Below are positions 45,996-54,991 of a stretch of 64,000 nucleotides of DNA, piece after piece. The notes under the pieces are model-generated. The model made no database searches. It saw only the letters and a list, made by a program, of their open reading frames with translations, and was not told where the DNA came from. Each line of letters opens with the position of its first letter. Positions within the stretch are counted from its first letter, which is position 1. The stretch is from Verrucomicrobiales bacterium (GTDB lineage: Bacteria > Verrucomicrobiota > Verrucomicrobiia > Limisphaerales > J093). The DNA is taken from the NCBI GenBank assembly GCA_024233215.1, contig JACKPW010000019.1, forward strand, positions 79,289-143,288, given 5' to 3'. Both the position numbers and the translations under genes were made by a program.

Positions 45996-46107
45996 GTAGC
46001 CGCGGACGTCCAGTCCGCGCATAATCCCCCAGGCCACCCGGAAACCGCGGCACCACCCGTCTCTCACCGGACCCGGAAGGCTTGCGCCGATTGATGTCGG
46101 CGGCTAC
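45996..46107. repeat. MITE-like element GTAGCCGC family, copy 4 (tandem unit B)
   Basis: This is the second unit of the tandem pair, with the same ends as unit A and a few substitutions plus a small deletion in the middle. Its outer end reaches 46107, so the TAG stop codon of the HEAT-repeat gene (46104-46106) is part of the repeat terminus. Confidence 0.7.
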
Positions 46108-48182
46108 GGGGCGCGGAGAATCCGACCGAGACGGCGACTTACTCCGTCCGGTGGTTCGGTCGCCTGGACCGCTTTTGCCAGTTCCTTCGCGGCATCCTTG
46201 TCGGTTCCGAGCAGTGCCTCTGCCAGACCTGTGGCGGCGGCGACGGCTTCCGCCTTAAGATCGCCGTTCTCGAACAACGGCTTGATCGTCTCGGCCAGCC
46301 GCCCGTCCGGGATCCCGGCCATCACGGACAACACCCGCTTCTTCTCGTCGTTGTCGCGCGTCACCTTCCACACGGCGAGCACCGTGTCGCCACGCTCCGT
46401 CGCAGCGACCTGATCGCGGTTGCGTAGCAGGTCCAGCAGGGCATTCAGCGCCTGCGTCCGTTGCGCCGCCGGCGCCTGATCGGCCGAAGCCACCTGCAGA
46501 AGCGTGTCGGCGGAGCCCAAATCAGGCCATTTCGCCAGCGCTTCAAGAGCGGCCCCGGCATCGTCACCCTTCAGGAAACCGCCGACCACTTTCAGCGCTT
46601 CCGCTCCACCGAGCGTTCCCAGCGTGCCAAGCATCAACCGCAAGGCCCGCACGTTCCCGTCAGCGAGGGCGATCAGTTCCTTGGCGGATGCCGTTCCGTC
46701 TTCGACGCGTCCCGCCACCTGTTCCAAAGCCGCGAAGGACTCGTCATCCTGACGATCCAGCGCGACCCGAGCCAACAGGACCAGTTCGCCCGCTCCACCG
46801 AGCCGGCCCAAACCGGCCACGGCCGCAGCCCCAACCCGACCGGGCTCCTTCGCGCAGCGCCGCAGCACCGGCAGGGCAGTGGGATCTTCACGAGCCACGA
46901 GAACGTCAAGGGCCGCCACAGAACCGAGCGGTCTCACTTGCCAGGAAGAGGCCCTGCCTTTGAGTCTCTCGACCACGTCTTTCCCGCGCATCGCCACGAG
47001 GGCGGCCTTCGCCTCAGCAGTCCCGACGCGTTCGCTGTCGGCAACCGCTTGGATCAGGGCGTCCACACTCGCCGCGGTTCCCACCTGACCCAACCGCTTG
47101 ATCGCCATCAGGCGGACCTCATCGTCCGGATCGGCCATCGCGTTGATGATCTCCTTCTCCACACTGGCATCGAGTCGACCGATCACCTCCACGCCGGCCA
47201 CCGGTGAAAGGTAGGGCAGCAATGCCGCCATCAGGGTCATCCGGGCGTCACCCAGTTTCTCGGAAGCATTCAGGGCCGCGTGGCGCAGGTAAGGATCCGT
47301 GCCGTCCAGGGCCTCGGCGATGATCTGCCAGTTGTTTGCGATGGCGTAAAGCGCGGCCGCACGGGCCGGGGAATAGGTGCTCCGCTCGTAGACCTGGCGG
47401 GATTTGGAGCCAATCAATGCCAACGCAACCTCCGGGGAGTCGTTCATCCGATCGAGCAGAACACTGCTCTCAAGCGCGCCCAAAGCGCGGGCCGCAGCAT
47501 CCGCTATGACCGGACCGTCCAGCACCAGTGCAATGACGGACGCCGAGGAACCGGCTCCCCGCTCAGCAACCGAGTTGATCAGTCCAATCTGACTGCGGGT
47601 GTCGTTCGCTTTCGTCAAAGCGACGACCAAGCTGTGGTTCACTGCGTCCCGAGCGTCAGGCCGTCCAGCGTTCTTCTCCAGCGCCCGTCGGGCACACTCC
47701 CGCAGCTCGGCATCCTCGTTCGACAGCAGTCCGGTCAGAGCCGGTACCGCTTCGGCTTCGCCCATATATTCCAACTGCCGGACCATCCAGACGCGGGCGG
47801 GTTGGGCCACGGATTCATCCGCGACGAAATCCGCCAGCACCGTGCCCAAGGCAAGCCGGGCTTGCTCGTTGCCCGGCTTTGACGAGTCGGAGGCAAGGTC
47901 CTGCAACTCCATCTGCGCCGCGTAACGAGCCGGCACATCGGCATCCGCGAGACGCGGAATCAGGGCTTTGACTTGGGTGGCATAGCGCTCAACCGCTTCG
48001 CGATCCACCGGTTTGGCCTCCACAAGGGCGCGCGACATAACCCACGGGCTGGCAGCCTGAGCACGCACGGCTTGCGGACGAACGCGGCGGGACGGTTGGA
48101 GTGGTTGGGGTTGTGGGGGTTGTTGGCAATAACCGACACCAACGAAAACGGCGAGGGTAAGAAGGATCGAAAGACGTTTCAT
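46104..48182 (-). CDS. exported HEAT-repeat protein
   Basis: This 692-residue protein has a signal peptide (RLSILLTLAVFVGVGYC) and a Pro/Gln linker, then helical HEAT/PBS-lyase repeats through most of its length. Examples are WMVRQLEYMGEAEAVPALTG, EVRLMAIKRLGQVGTAASVD and AAVAGLGRLGGAGELVLLA. Such solenoids are protein-interaction scaffolds; no catalytic motif is seen. The ATG at 48182 is chosen because the upstream frame to 48233 (TTNEHEFTR) merely translates the dispersed repeat at 48202-48230. The last codon and stop come from the GTAGCCGC repeat, so the C-terminus may have been reshaped by its insertion. Confidence 0.85.
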   Translation of the reverse strand: MKRLSILLTLAVFVGVGYCQQPPQPQPLQPSRRVRPQAVRAQAASPWVMSRALVEAKPVDREAVERYATQVKALIPRLADADVPARYAAQMELQDLASDSSKPGNEQARLALGTVLADFVADESVAQPARVWMVRQLEYMGEAEAVPALTGLLSNEDAELRECARRALEKNAGRPDARDAVNHSLVVALTKANDTRSQIGLINSVAERGAGSSASVIALVLDGPVIADAAARALGALESSVLLDRMNDSPEVALALIGSKSRQVYERSTYSPARAAALYAIANNWQIIAEALDGTDPYLRHAALNASEKLGDARMTLMAALLPYLSPVAGVEVIGRLDASVEKEIINAMADPDDEVRLMAIKRLGQVGTAASVDALIQAVADSERVGTAEAKAALVAMRGKDVVERLKGRASSWQVRPLGSVAALDVLVAREDPTALPVLRRCAKEPGRVGAAAVAGLGRLGGAGELVLLARVALDRQDDESFAALEQVAGRVEDGTASAKELIALADGNVRALRLMLGTLGTLGGAEALKVVGGFLKGDDAGAALEALAKWPDLGSADTLLQVASADQAPAAQRTQALNALLDLLRNRDQVAATERGDTVLAVWKVTRDNDEKKRVLSVMAGIPDGRLAETIKPLFENGDLKAEAVAAATGLAEALLGTDKDAAKELAKAVQATEPPDGVSRRLGRILRAP

Positions 48183-48201
48183 GAAACAGTTCCTCATTCG
48201 G

Positions 48202-48230
48202 GTGAATTCGTGTTCATTCGTGGTTCTCTT
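48202..48230 (+). repeat. dispersed repeat of type ATTCGTGTTCATTCGTGGTTCTC
   Basis: The sequence GTGAATTCGTGTTCATTCGT is followed by GGTTCTC and lies immediately upstream of the HEAT gene start. Related copies are at 27284-27307 (inverted) and 17501-17534. Translated on the minus strand it yields the meaningless NEHEFTR segment, which helps to reject the longer start. Confidence 0.5.
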
Positions 48231-48242
48231 CATGACCTCGCC

Positions 48243-49532
48243 TCAAATGTAGGTGTAGGGCGCCCGCCGCGGCCGGTCGAACCAACGACTGGCATAGGGA
48301 TCCCCGAGGATCTCCTCCTTCACCGGGTCCCAGCTCAGCGGCCGTTTCAGTCGTTCCGCGATCCCGCTCAAGTGGCAGATCGTGGCCGTGCGATGCCCGA
48401 TCTCGGCCGTGCAGATGTTGGGTTGGCGCGTCTTGATCGACTCAACCCAGTTGCTTTCGTGCTGGTTCGAGACGTAGAGAGACGTGTCATACGGCGCCAG
48501 CGCCTTTTCCTTCAACGAAACCGGCTCGGTGTCGAGCCGGTCGCCCCGGCTCACGCCCACTTCGCCCTCGGTCCCGATGAACCGGATCATGTGGCCCTTC
48601 GTCCCGGGGTGATCGCGCAGCACCTTCGTGCCACCGGCGTAGATGTGGGTCTGGTATTCGTTGCCCTCGTAGCCCTTCGGGATGAACTCGACCGGCCCGC
48701 TGTCGTCCATGCCAAGCGCCCATTGGATGATGTCGAAATGGTGCGCGCCCCAGTCGCCATTCTTGCGGGAACCGTAATCCCAGAAGCAGCGCCAACCGCC
48801 GCCGTAATCGCCCTTCACCCGGTCTTCGTTGTAGGGATACCAGGGGGTCGGCCCCAACCAACGATCGTAATCAAAGCCCTCGGGAATGGGTTGCTCGGGC
48901 AGCGTTCGCGGCGGGGCGAACCGGCCCAGGCTTGTGTAAATGGTGTGAACCCGGCCGATCCAGCCGTTGCGCACGATCTCACAGGCCTTGCGAAAGGCCC
49001 GCTCGGAACGCTGCTGGGAACCGACCTGCAGGATCGCCCCGTGCTGTCTTGAGGTGTCGCTCATGATGCGCCCCTCGCGGAGGGTGAGCGTCATCGGCTT
49101 CTGCACATACACATCCTTGCCGTGGCGCATGGCCATGACCGAGATGGGTGAGTGCCAGTGGTCCGGCGTGCAGACCACCACGGCATCGATGTCGCTGCGC
49201 GCCATGATGTCCTCGAACTCGTGGTAGGCCTCGCAACCGGCGTAACTGCCGGCCCCCTGACGCCGGGCATACGCATTCTCGACGTCGCGCTTGGCCGCGT
49301 CGCGCTTGCGCGCGTCCACGTCACAAACGGCCAGCACCTGGGTGTCGGGCCGGCCGCAGAAGTGGTTGCGGTGCCCGCCCATGATCAGGCCCATGCCGAT
49401 GAGGCCCATGCCGATGCGGTTGTTCGGGGCGTTCTGGCCAAGCACGGTGGCCGGCACGAGGGTGGGCAACCCAGCCAGCGCAAGGCCGGACAGGGCGGTT
49501 CGCTTCAGGAAGTCACGACGATTACTCTTCAT
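48243..49532 (-). CDS. Tat-exported Gfo/Idh/MocA family oxidoreductase
   Basis: This 429-residue protein has a twin-arginine signal (NRRDFLKRTALSGLALAGLP). The Rossmann domain shows IGMGLIGMGLIMGGH, LAVCDVDARKRDAAK and VVVCTPDHWHSPI, with the catalytic-lysine motif as VQKPMT where the family norm is EKP. The C-terminal domain includes FDYDRWLGPTPWYPYN, the conserved WRCFWDYGSRKNGDWGAHHF and DIIQWALGMD. This is the large Verrucomicrobia/Planctomycetes branch of the family, whose substrates are mostly unknown sugars. It lies 255 bp downstream of the GH-A glycosidase gene in the same direction. The end PYTYI is typical of the branch. Confidence 0.92.
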   Translation of the reverse strand: MKSNRRDFLKRTALSGLALAGLPTLVPATVLGQNAPNNRIGMGLIGMGLIMGGHRNHFCGRPDTQVLAVCDVDARKRDAAKRDVENAYARRQGAGSYAGCEAYHEFEDIMARSDIDAVVVCTPDHWHSPISVMAMRHGKDVYVQKPMTLTLREGRIMSDTSRQHGAILQVGSQQRSERAFRKACEIVRNGWIGRVHTIYTSLGRFAPPRTLPEQPIPEGFDYDRWLGPTPWYPYNEDRVKGDYGGGWRCFWDYGSRKNGDWGAHHFDIIQWALGMDDSGPVEFIPKGYEGNEYQTHIYAGGTKVLRDHPGTKGHMIRFIGTEGEVGVSRGDRLDTEPVSLKEKALAPYDTSLYVSNQHESNWVESIKTRQPNICTAEIGHRTATICHLSGIAERLKRPLSWDPVKEEILGDPYASRWFDRPRRAPYTYI

Positions 49533-49787
49533 TTCCGTTGATCCTCACATCTTCTGCCGTGGGTTCACACTGCCGCGGTCCAGGCGCGTAAGCCTCTCCC
49601 GCAGGTAAGTGTCCCCCGCCCGGCGAAACGCCGCCAAAGAAGCAACAGCACGAACGGGCAGACACGGCGAAAGCATGCACCGCTCCCTCCCCGGATGCCA
49701 GCCTCGATCAGCGAAATGGAGGGACGAGTTCCAGGAGTCCCAAACCTCTCCCTCGCCTTCCGAGCCTCAACTCCGGTCCCGCCCCCG

Positions 49788-51272
49788 TCAGTTCGCCGGC
49801 GCTCGATCCACCACCAGAATCGGTGGCGCCATCTTCTCGTCACCGGACAGCGCCACGCGCACCCTGCCCTCCTTGACCGTGACGTCCCGGAAGGCGCCGT
49901 CCACGTAGACAAAGCGCACCGATCCCCGGCGAACCGGCAGTTCCACCAGGGCATCCCCCTGCCCCGCCTCCGCCCAAGCCACCCAGACCTGACCGGCATC
50001 CGGCTCCAGCCCATCCGGATGGCGGAACACCATCGCCCTGCCCCGCGTCACCAGGCTCGCATCCGTTTCCCGGAACATGGGAAAGGGATTGGGCAGCGCG
50101 ACAACGTAAGCCGTCACGGCAGCCTGCTCCTTCGGTGCCGCGTCCATCACACAGACCTTGTCCACCCCGGCAGCGAAGGCCCGGGTCATGAACTGCACGC
50201 GCCAGGCCGCCCGCCGATGTTCCGCCATCAATCCGACGAAATCGTAGTTCCCCTCGGTGTGCCAGTAGGCGCGGGGAGGTGCGAACTCGAAACCCTCAGC
50301 CCGCGTCGACCACCGCTCAAAGACCTCGCGGACCTCTGAAAGCGCCTGGTCCACGGTGCGCTTTTCGCCGCTGAAGAAACTGTCGAGTCCTTCGTAGAGA
50401 TGGAAACTCACGGTGTCCGTGACGGGCCCGATTGAAAAGGGCTTCCCCGCCCGCCGAAAAGCCGGTGAACCCCGCAGCGCGTACGCGTCCAGGGCCGCCT
50501 CGAGCCAGGCCAGGGAACGGGCACCTACCGGCGTTCCCGGCAGCACGATCACCGCCCCGGCGTCTTCCGCGTGGATGGCCTGTCGCACGAGCGCGGCAAA
50601 CTCTGCATAGTCCGCTGCCTGCCCCTTCCAGTGGGTCCGGTAGCTGTCAGGCTCATTGTCGAGTTCCCAGGCCCGCACGCCATACGTGTTCCGCCATCCT
50701 TCGCGACGCGCCAGCGCTCCGCCCGGCCGATAGCGACGCGCCAGTTTGCCGGCAAAGGCCGCCACCGCCGCCATGTCCGCCGGAGCGGACTTGCCGGGCT
50801 CACGTCGACCCGCCCAGTCCGGAGGTCCACCGGCGTTGCCGCCGATGACCGGCGCCTGCATGAGAATGTTCAAGCCGCGTTCGTGCGCGGCGATGACAAA
50901 CCGATCCAACGCCTCCCAAGCCGGCGGGACATCCTTCTCCGGATCGACCGGCCCCCTTGGTTCCATCGCCCTCCAGTGGACCGGCATGAACGTCCAGCGC
51001 AGTCCCATCGCCACCTCCCGGTCCAGATCCGGAATCTTGGAGGATCCGAAGATCCCGCCCCCCTTGCCATCCCAACTCCCAGTGTGACCCAGATACGGCG
51101 AGTCCGACCCTGCCAGGCCCGGGATCGACCGCCCCATGGCAGAGGAGGAAGCCGTCGGCCCGCGCGTCGGCAGCGTCTCCCCGGCAGCCAGCCCAAGCCC
51201 CAGCATCCACACCCCCCCGAACGCCAGGAGGCGACCCGCCACGCGGTGGCAATCAACGGGATGGCTTCTCAT
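49788..51272 (-). CDS. exported glycoside hydrolase of clan GH-A fold (GH39/GH5-like)
   Basis: This 494-residue protein has a signal peptide (GRLLAFGGVWMLGLGLAAG) from the ATG at 51272. The TIM-barrel signatures are LRWTFMPVHWRAMEP, GLNILMQAPVIG, the acid/base motif WELDNEPDSY (Glu207) and a second Glu in YWHTEGNYDF (Glu340) at a spacing fitting a retaining GH-A nucleophile. A small beta domain at the C-terminus (VWVAWAEAGQGDALVELPV) resembles those of GH39 and related families. The exact family cannot be fixed. An upstream in-frame start at 51317 lies inside the MITE-like element at 51279-51357 and is rejected. Confidence 0.78.
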   Translation of the reverse strand: MRSHPVDCHRVAGRLLAFGGVWMLGLGLAAGETLPTRGPTASSSAMGRSIPGLAGSDSPYLGHTGSWDGKGGGIFGSSKIPDLDREVAMGLRWTFMPVHWRAMEPRGPVDPEKDVPPAWEALDRFVIAAHERGLNILMQAPVIGGNAGGPPDWAGRREPGKSAPADMAAVAAFAGKLARRYRPGGALARREGWRNTYGVRAWELDNEPDSYRTHWKGQAADYAEFAALVRQAIHAEDAGAVIVLPGTPVGARSLAWLEAALDAYALRGSPAFRRAGKPFSIGPVTDTVSFHLYEGLDSFFSGEKRTVDQALSEVREVFERWSTRAEGFEFAPPRAYWHTEGNYDFVGLMAEHRRAAWRVQFMTRAFAAGVDKVCVMDAAPKEQAAVTAYVVALPNPFPMFRETDASLVTRGRAMVFRHPDGLEPDAGQVWVAWAEAGQGDALVELPVRRGSVRFVYVDGAFRDVTVKEGRVRVALSGDEKMAPPILVVDRAPAN

Positions 51273-51278
51273 CAGGTC

Positions 51279-51357
51279 GGGGTCAGTCCACAGTATTCTA
51301 GTGTTTGGCAGGCTCAATCAGGTCCGGAAGAATGACAAGATACTCGGGACTGACCCC
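51279..51357. mobile_element. MITE-like element with GGGGTCAGTCC inverted ends
   Basis: An 11-bp perfect inverted repeat, GGGGTCAGTCC (51279-51289) and GGACTGACCCC (51347-51357), bounds a 79-bp segment. The similarity continues inward (ACAGTATTCT against AGATACTCG). No protein is encoded. Such ends are like those of small non-autonomous elements mobilised by a transposase in trans. It lies between the GH-A gene start and the stop of the last HupE gene. Confidence 0.5.
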
Positions 51358-51366
51358 AGCGGCCGA

Positions 51367-51990
51367 TCAACGCAAGGCCCATCCGGTCAGTAACAGGCCG
51401 ATCGCTGCAATCCAGCTTCCGGCCACCCGCACGACGATCCGCGTCCACGGCGGGCGACCCGCCAGCCAGACGGTGAACGCGGCCAGCAACGCGACCAGCA
51501 CGAACACCGTCGCCGCCACCCCGATCAAGCCGCTCATCCGCAGCGACCCCGCGGTCGCGGCGGCCCCGTTCATGAGCCCCATGAACAATCCGAAGACGGC
51601 CGGAATGACTGGCTTCATGGAGGGCGGGAGAGCCCGGTCCCACGCCACCAGCATCCCGATGATCAGCAGCGCCAGTCCGGTGGCCGCAGGGAACACGAGG
51701 TTGATGCGTCCGGTCATCCCCAACATGCTGCCCGCCAGCCAGGCGAGTGGCAGCGTGAACAGGGCGATACGTCCAAATTGCGCCCCACCAAGCCCCGCCA
51801 GCAAGGCCATCCCCGCCACTCCCAGCATCTCGTCCGGCGACAGCACAAGATGAAGGACCCCGTCGTAGAATGGTCCCAGGCCGGTGTTGACCAGGTGGGC
51901 CTGCGTGGAGGCGCAACCACCGATCAGGACGGTCGTCACCAACCCCAAACGGCTGATTCGATTCGCTAACCGGTCGCCTCGTTTACTCAC
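51367..51990 (-). CDS. HupE/UreJ-like membrane protein, third of operon
   Basis: This 207-residue protein starts at a GTG (51988-51990) that overlaps the stop codon of the previous hupE-type gene as GTGA. It has a signal-like N-terminus (LGLVTTVLIGGCASTQA-H) and about six membrane helices, with HLVLSPDEMLGVAGMALLAG resembling the HupE metal motif region. It lacks the HGxxHG motif present in the second gene. The longer in-frame reading to 52653 is a shadow of that gene. It may be a permease subunit or diverged paralogue; the substrate is unknown. Confidence 0.78.
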   Translation of the reverse strand: MSKRGDRLANRISRLGLVTTVLIGGCASTQAHLVNTGLGPFYDGVLHLVLSPDEMLGVAGMALLAGLGGAQFGRIALFTLPLAWLAGSMLGMTGRINLVFPAATGLALLIIGMLVAWDRALPPSMKPVIPAVFGLFMGLMNGAAATAGSLRMSGLIGVAATVFVLVALLAAFTVWLAGRPPWTRIVVRVAGSWIAAIGLLLTGWALR

Positions 51991-52643
51991 GCAACGGCCC
52001 TCCAAAGAAACAGGCATCCGCCCGTCGCGACCACCGCCCCCGCCGCACGCAGGACGATCCGTCCCACGGGCCAGCGATGCACCAGGCCGATGGCGATGCC
52101 GCAGCCATGCAGGCATCCGGTGGCGGTCACGAAGCCAATGCTGTAGAGCACTCCGCTGGCGTCCTCCGGCAACTCGGTCCCGTGGGCATGCCCGTGGAAG
52201 ATCGCGAACAGTCCCACCAAAGCCGCCGCAAACCAGAGGGGTGGCTTCGCCTCGGCCAGGACCATGGCCCCCAGGGCGATCCCGGAAACGGCGATGCCGA
52301 TCTCGACTCCGGGAAGGCCGATTCCCATCAACCCCATGAACGCCCCAAAAGCCATCACCAGCGGGAACGCAACCGGCAGGGTCCACACCGCCGGCTTGCC
52401 GAGCTGGGCTCCCCAGAGCCCCACCGCCACCATCGCGAGCACGTGGTCCAGCCCGGAAATCGGATGCCACAAACCGGCGGTCAATCCGCCCGCCATGTCG
52501 CCCTCCACATGGGCCTGTGCCGGGAGCGTCCCCACGATCACCGCCAGGAACAGCAGGCTCCCCATGGAGATGCGTCCTCCGGACCCGGTCGTCCGGGACC
52601 GATCGAGCCCCCCGTTCGTTCGTGCTTCCGAAGTCCTTCGCAT
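51987..52643 (-). CDS. HupE/UreJ family membrane protein, second of operon
   Basis: HupE/UreJ proteins are small secondary permeases linked to nickel or cobalt supply for hydrogenase or urease. This 218-residue copy has an N-terminal signal (LLFLAVIVGTLPAQA), then HVEGDMAGGL and HPISGLDHVLAMVAVGLWG, the metal motif FHGHAHGTE and about six helices ending with a Trp-rich tail. The ATG at 52643 has the upstream gene's stop codon inside its ribosome-binding sequence; an ATG at 52565 is also preceded by GGAGG at a suitable distance and gives a shorter, more usual protein of 192 residues. The stop overlaps the next start by 4 nt. Confidence 0.85.
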   Translation of the reverse strand: MRRTSEARTNGGLDRSRTTGSGGRISMGSLLFLAVIVGTLPAQAHVEGDMAGGLTAGLWHPISGLDHVLAMVAVGLWGAQLGKPAVWTLPVAFPLVMAFGAFMGLMGIGLPGVEIGIAVSGIALGAMVLAEAKPPLWFAAALVGLFAIFHGHAHGTELPEDASGVLYSIGFVTATGCLHGCGIAIGLVHRWPVGRIVLRAAGAVVATGGCLFLWRAVA

Positions 52644-52649
52644 CGTTCG

Positions 52650-53921
52650 TCACCTCCAGCCTGAAGCCATGATCACCAGCCGTTGCACAAACCAGAAGGC
52701 GCCCAGGCTGCCCACCGCGAAGCCCGGCAGCGCCCGCGCCGGTCGGGACCAGCGGACCTCAAGCACGCGAAACGAGGTCACCAAACCGAGAACCAGCAGG
52801 ACGAACCCCACCTGCCCGATTTCCACCCCGACATTGAACAGCAACAGCGCCAGTGGAATCTCCCCCGCCGGTAATCCCAGCGTGCGCAAGCCGCTGGCAA
52901 AGCCAAATCCGTGCAGCAACCCGAAGGCGAACGCCACCACCCACGGATGCCGGATCGTCAGGCTCGTTTCACCCCGGCGAAACCGGACGATCTCCGGCCC
53001 CAGAAACAGAATCGACAGCGCAATCGTCACGTTCAACGGTTCCAGAGGCGCCTCCGCGTAACCCAGCGTCGCGACCGCCAGCGTGAGACTGTGGGCCACG
53101 GTAAACGCGGTGACCGTCTTCAACAGCATCCACCGGTCGGGCACAATCAACAGCAGGCCGAGCACAAACAGCAAATGGTCCACGCCCAGAAGGATGTGAG
53201 CGATCCCAAGCCGCAGGTAGCCGCCAAGTTGCACGCGCTGATCTGCGGTGAGGGTCAGGCTCGACACCGCGGGCGTCAGCAAACGCGTCACCACTCGGCC
53301 ATCCGCCGTCACCACGTGCACCAGCACGTCCATCGTGGCCACGTCCAGTCCGTGAGCGCCGAATTCAGCCCCGTCCAAACCGCCCACCGGCGGCTCAAAT
53401 GACCAGGTCCACAACTCGGAATCCTCCAACGCCTCGACCCGCGGCGGTGACAGCACTTTGAAGTGCTCAGGAAAGACGGGGTGAATCGGCATTGCCAACG
53501 AGGAACGGGGGCGGGCCCACAGCGACGGACAGCCACACGCTTCATGCTCGCCGCTCCGTGCGACCGGGTACTGCTGTCCCGCCGCCGCCGGCAGCGAGGG
53601 CAACTGTTCCCCGAATGCGGCCGCCAGGGTGGGCACCTTCCAGCTCACTTCCAACCGCCCGTCGGCCTGCTCCCGCACATCCAGGTAGGCAGGACGGATC
53701 TCATGGGCGAAGCCGGTCAACGGGAATAGACAACCCAGCAGGCCGGCCAGCCGGAACCCTGCCCGGGATCTGCACAACGCCCGGGGGTCGCGTGTGCCAC
53801 CCGGCATTTCGCGGCGCGATGTTCCATCCCGTAGCCGGTCGGGAACCCCGGGAGTCCTGCCGAAAGCAAACCGGCGATACAGCAGAGTGGAAGTCTGCGC
53901 TGCCAACCGCGGCGCAATCAC
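52650..53921 (-). CDS. HupE/UreJ family protein with N-terminal periplasmic domain, first HupE of operon
   Basis: This protein of about 423 residues starts at a GTG that overlaps the PPIase stop codon by 4 nt (GTGA); a later ATG at 53807 gives 385 residues. The N-terminal half (after a signal around LAGLLGCLFPLTGFAHEI) is an extracytoplasmic domain opening HEIRPAYLDVRE. The C-terminal half has helices with HILLGVDHLLFVLGLLLI and HGFGFASGL, the metal-motif positions of HupE/UreJ type 2. These proteins often accompany parvulin-type PPIases, as here. A role in metal or other cation supply is inferred from family only. Confidence 0.85.
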   Translation of the reverse strand: MIAPRLAAQTSTLLYRRFAFGRTPGVPDRLRDGTSRREMPGGTRDPRALCRSRAGFRLAGLLGCLFPLTGFAHEIRPAYLDVREQADGRLEVSWKVPTLAAAFGEQLPSLPAAAGQQYPVARSGEHEACGCPSLWARPRSSLAMPIHPVFPEHFKVLSPPRVEALEDSELWTWSFEPPVGGLDGAEFGAHGLDVATMDVLVHVVTADGRVVTRLLTPAVSSLTLTADQRVQLGGYLRLGIAHILLGVDHLLFVLGLLLIVPDRWMLLKTVTAFTVAHSLTLAVATLGYAEAPLEPLNVTIALSILFLGPEIVRFRRGETSLTIRHPWVVAFAFGLLHGFGFASGLRTLGLPAGEIPLALLLFNVGVEIGQVGFVLLVLGLVTSFRVLEVRWSRPARALPGFAVGSLGAFWFVQRLVIMASGWR

Positions 53922-54823
53922 GGCCCAGTCTCCTCCTGCGTCGTCGCCGCCTCCACCGGCCGGGCCAGCGCCTGCTCGTCAATCACCACGTCGTAGCGCC
54001 GCCGCAAATCCTGGTAATAAGCCTCGTTTGCCTCCGCGCGTTTGGTGGCTTCGTAATCGCCGAGCACCTTGTCCCTGACCTCCTCGAGCGGAGGCAGCGT
54101 CGCCTCCTCCCGCTGCGTGATCCGCACCAGGTGGAAACCGAAGCGCGATACGACCGGCCCCTGCCAGCCCTCACCGCTCAGCCCCATCACCGCTTCCGCG
54201 AAATCGCTCCCGAACACGTCGGCGATGTTCCATTCCTTCTCCAACGGATAGGACGCCGCCAATCCGGGCACCTCGTCGCCCTTCACCGGCTGCCCGTCGG
54301 AAGTTCGTAGATGCTGCAAGGCCGCGACCGCCTCCGCCTGCGCCTTCTCCTTGCGCGCTTCCCGACTGAAACAGAACTGCTCGAACGCCACCTGGGGAGG
54401 CGAAGCGAACATCCTGGGATTCTCCTCAAGATGGCGTTGCAGTTCGGCGTCGTCCGGCGGCGCAATCACCGCCACATCCTGGGTCAGAAAACGCACCCGC
54501 TGGATGAGCCGACGTCGAACCACCGCATCGTCCCGGTCCAGTCCCAGTTCAATCGCGTGCCGGTAAAGCACCTCGTCCCGCACCTTCTGCTCCACGAGAT
54601 CACGCAGCTCCGCCACGGTCGGTGGCCGGCTCCATAACGACTGGTAGGTGGCGCGGAGTTCCTCGATGTCCTTATCGCCCACGCGAATGGTCTCCTTTTC
54701 CGGAGTCATGGGCGAGGCCGGCTGAGTGGATAGCTTCGGGCTGCGGGAAAACAGGGCATCCGCGGCGAAGAGGATTACCCCCACCGCAAGGAACTGGATC
54801 AAAGGCTCTTTTACCCAACGCAT
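53918..54823 (-). CDS. membrane-anchored parvulin-type peptidylprolyl isomerase
   Basis: This 301-residue PpiC/SurA-like isomerase assists folding of exported proteins. From the ATG at 54823 it has one N-terminal membrane anchor (PLIQFLAVGVILFAADALF) and a SurA-like helical region (LRDLVEQKVRDEVLYRHAIE). A parvulin-like domain carries the conserved end GWQGPVVSRFGFHLVRI, where the family consensus is FGYHLI. Earlier parvulin landmarks are weak, so catalytic activity is uncertain. The ORF upstream of 54823 includes the REP-like repeat and is not coding. The gene heads a compact operon with three HupE-type genes, linked by 4-nt overlaps at two junctions. Confidence 0.85.
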   Translation of the reverse strand: MRWVKEPLIQFLAVGVILFAADALFSRSPKLSTQPASPMTPEKETIRVGDKDIEELRATYQSLWSRPPTVAELRDLVEQKVRDEVLYRHAIELGLDRDDAVVRRRLIQRVRFLTQDVAVIAPPDDAELQRHLEENPRMFASPPQVAFEQFCFSREARKEKAQAEAVAALQHLRTSDGQPVKGDEVPGLAASYPLEKEWNIADVFGSDFAEAVMGLSGEGWQGPVVSRFGFHLVRITQREEATLPPLEEVRDKVLGDYEATKRAEANEAYYQDLRRRYDVVIDEQALARPVEAATTQEETGP

Positions 54824-54991
54824 TCGTTTCGGACCGCTCAGGGTGGCACGGCCTTTGATTCTGCGCCAGTCCTGCTGTGCAACGATTCCCAGAAGTGGGC
54901 ACCGGCCAGCCAAATGGATGAGGTACCGGAACAAGCCGGAGGGATCACAAGTTCTGAGGCTTTGCCGATCCCTGAGGTCTGCGCTCGGGCC

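Noticed and set aside
51991..52653. Long N-terminal extension of the third HupE frame
   Set aside because: This part is an out-of-frame reading of the second HupE gene. The GTG at 51990, overlapping its stop as GTGA, is the natural start.
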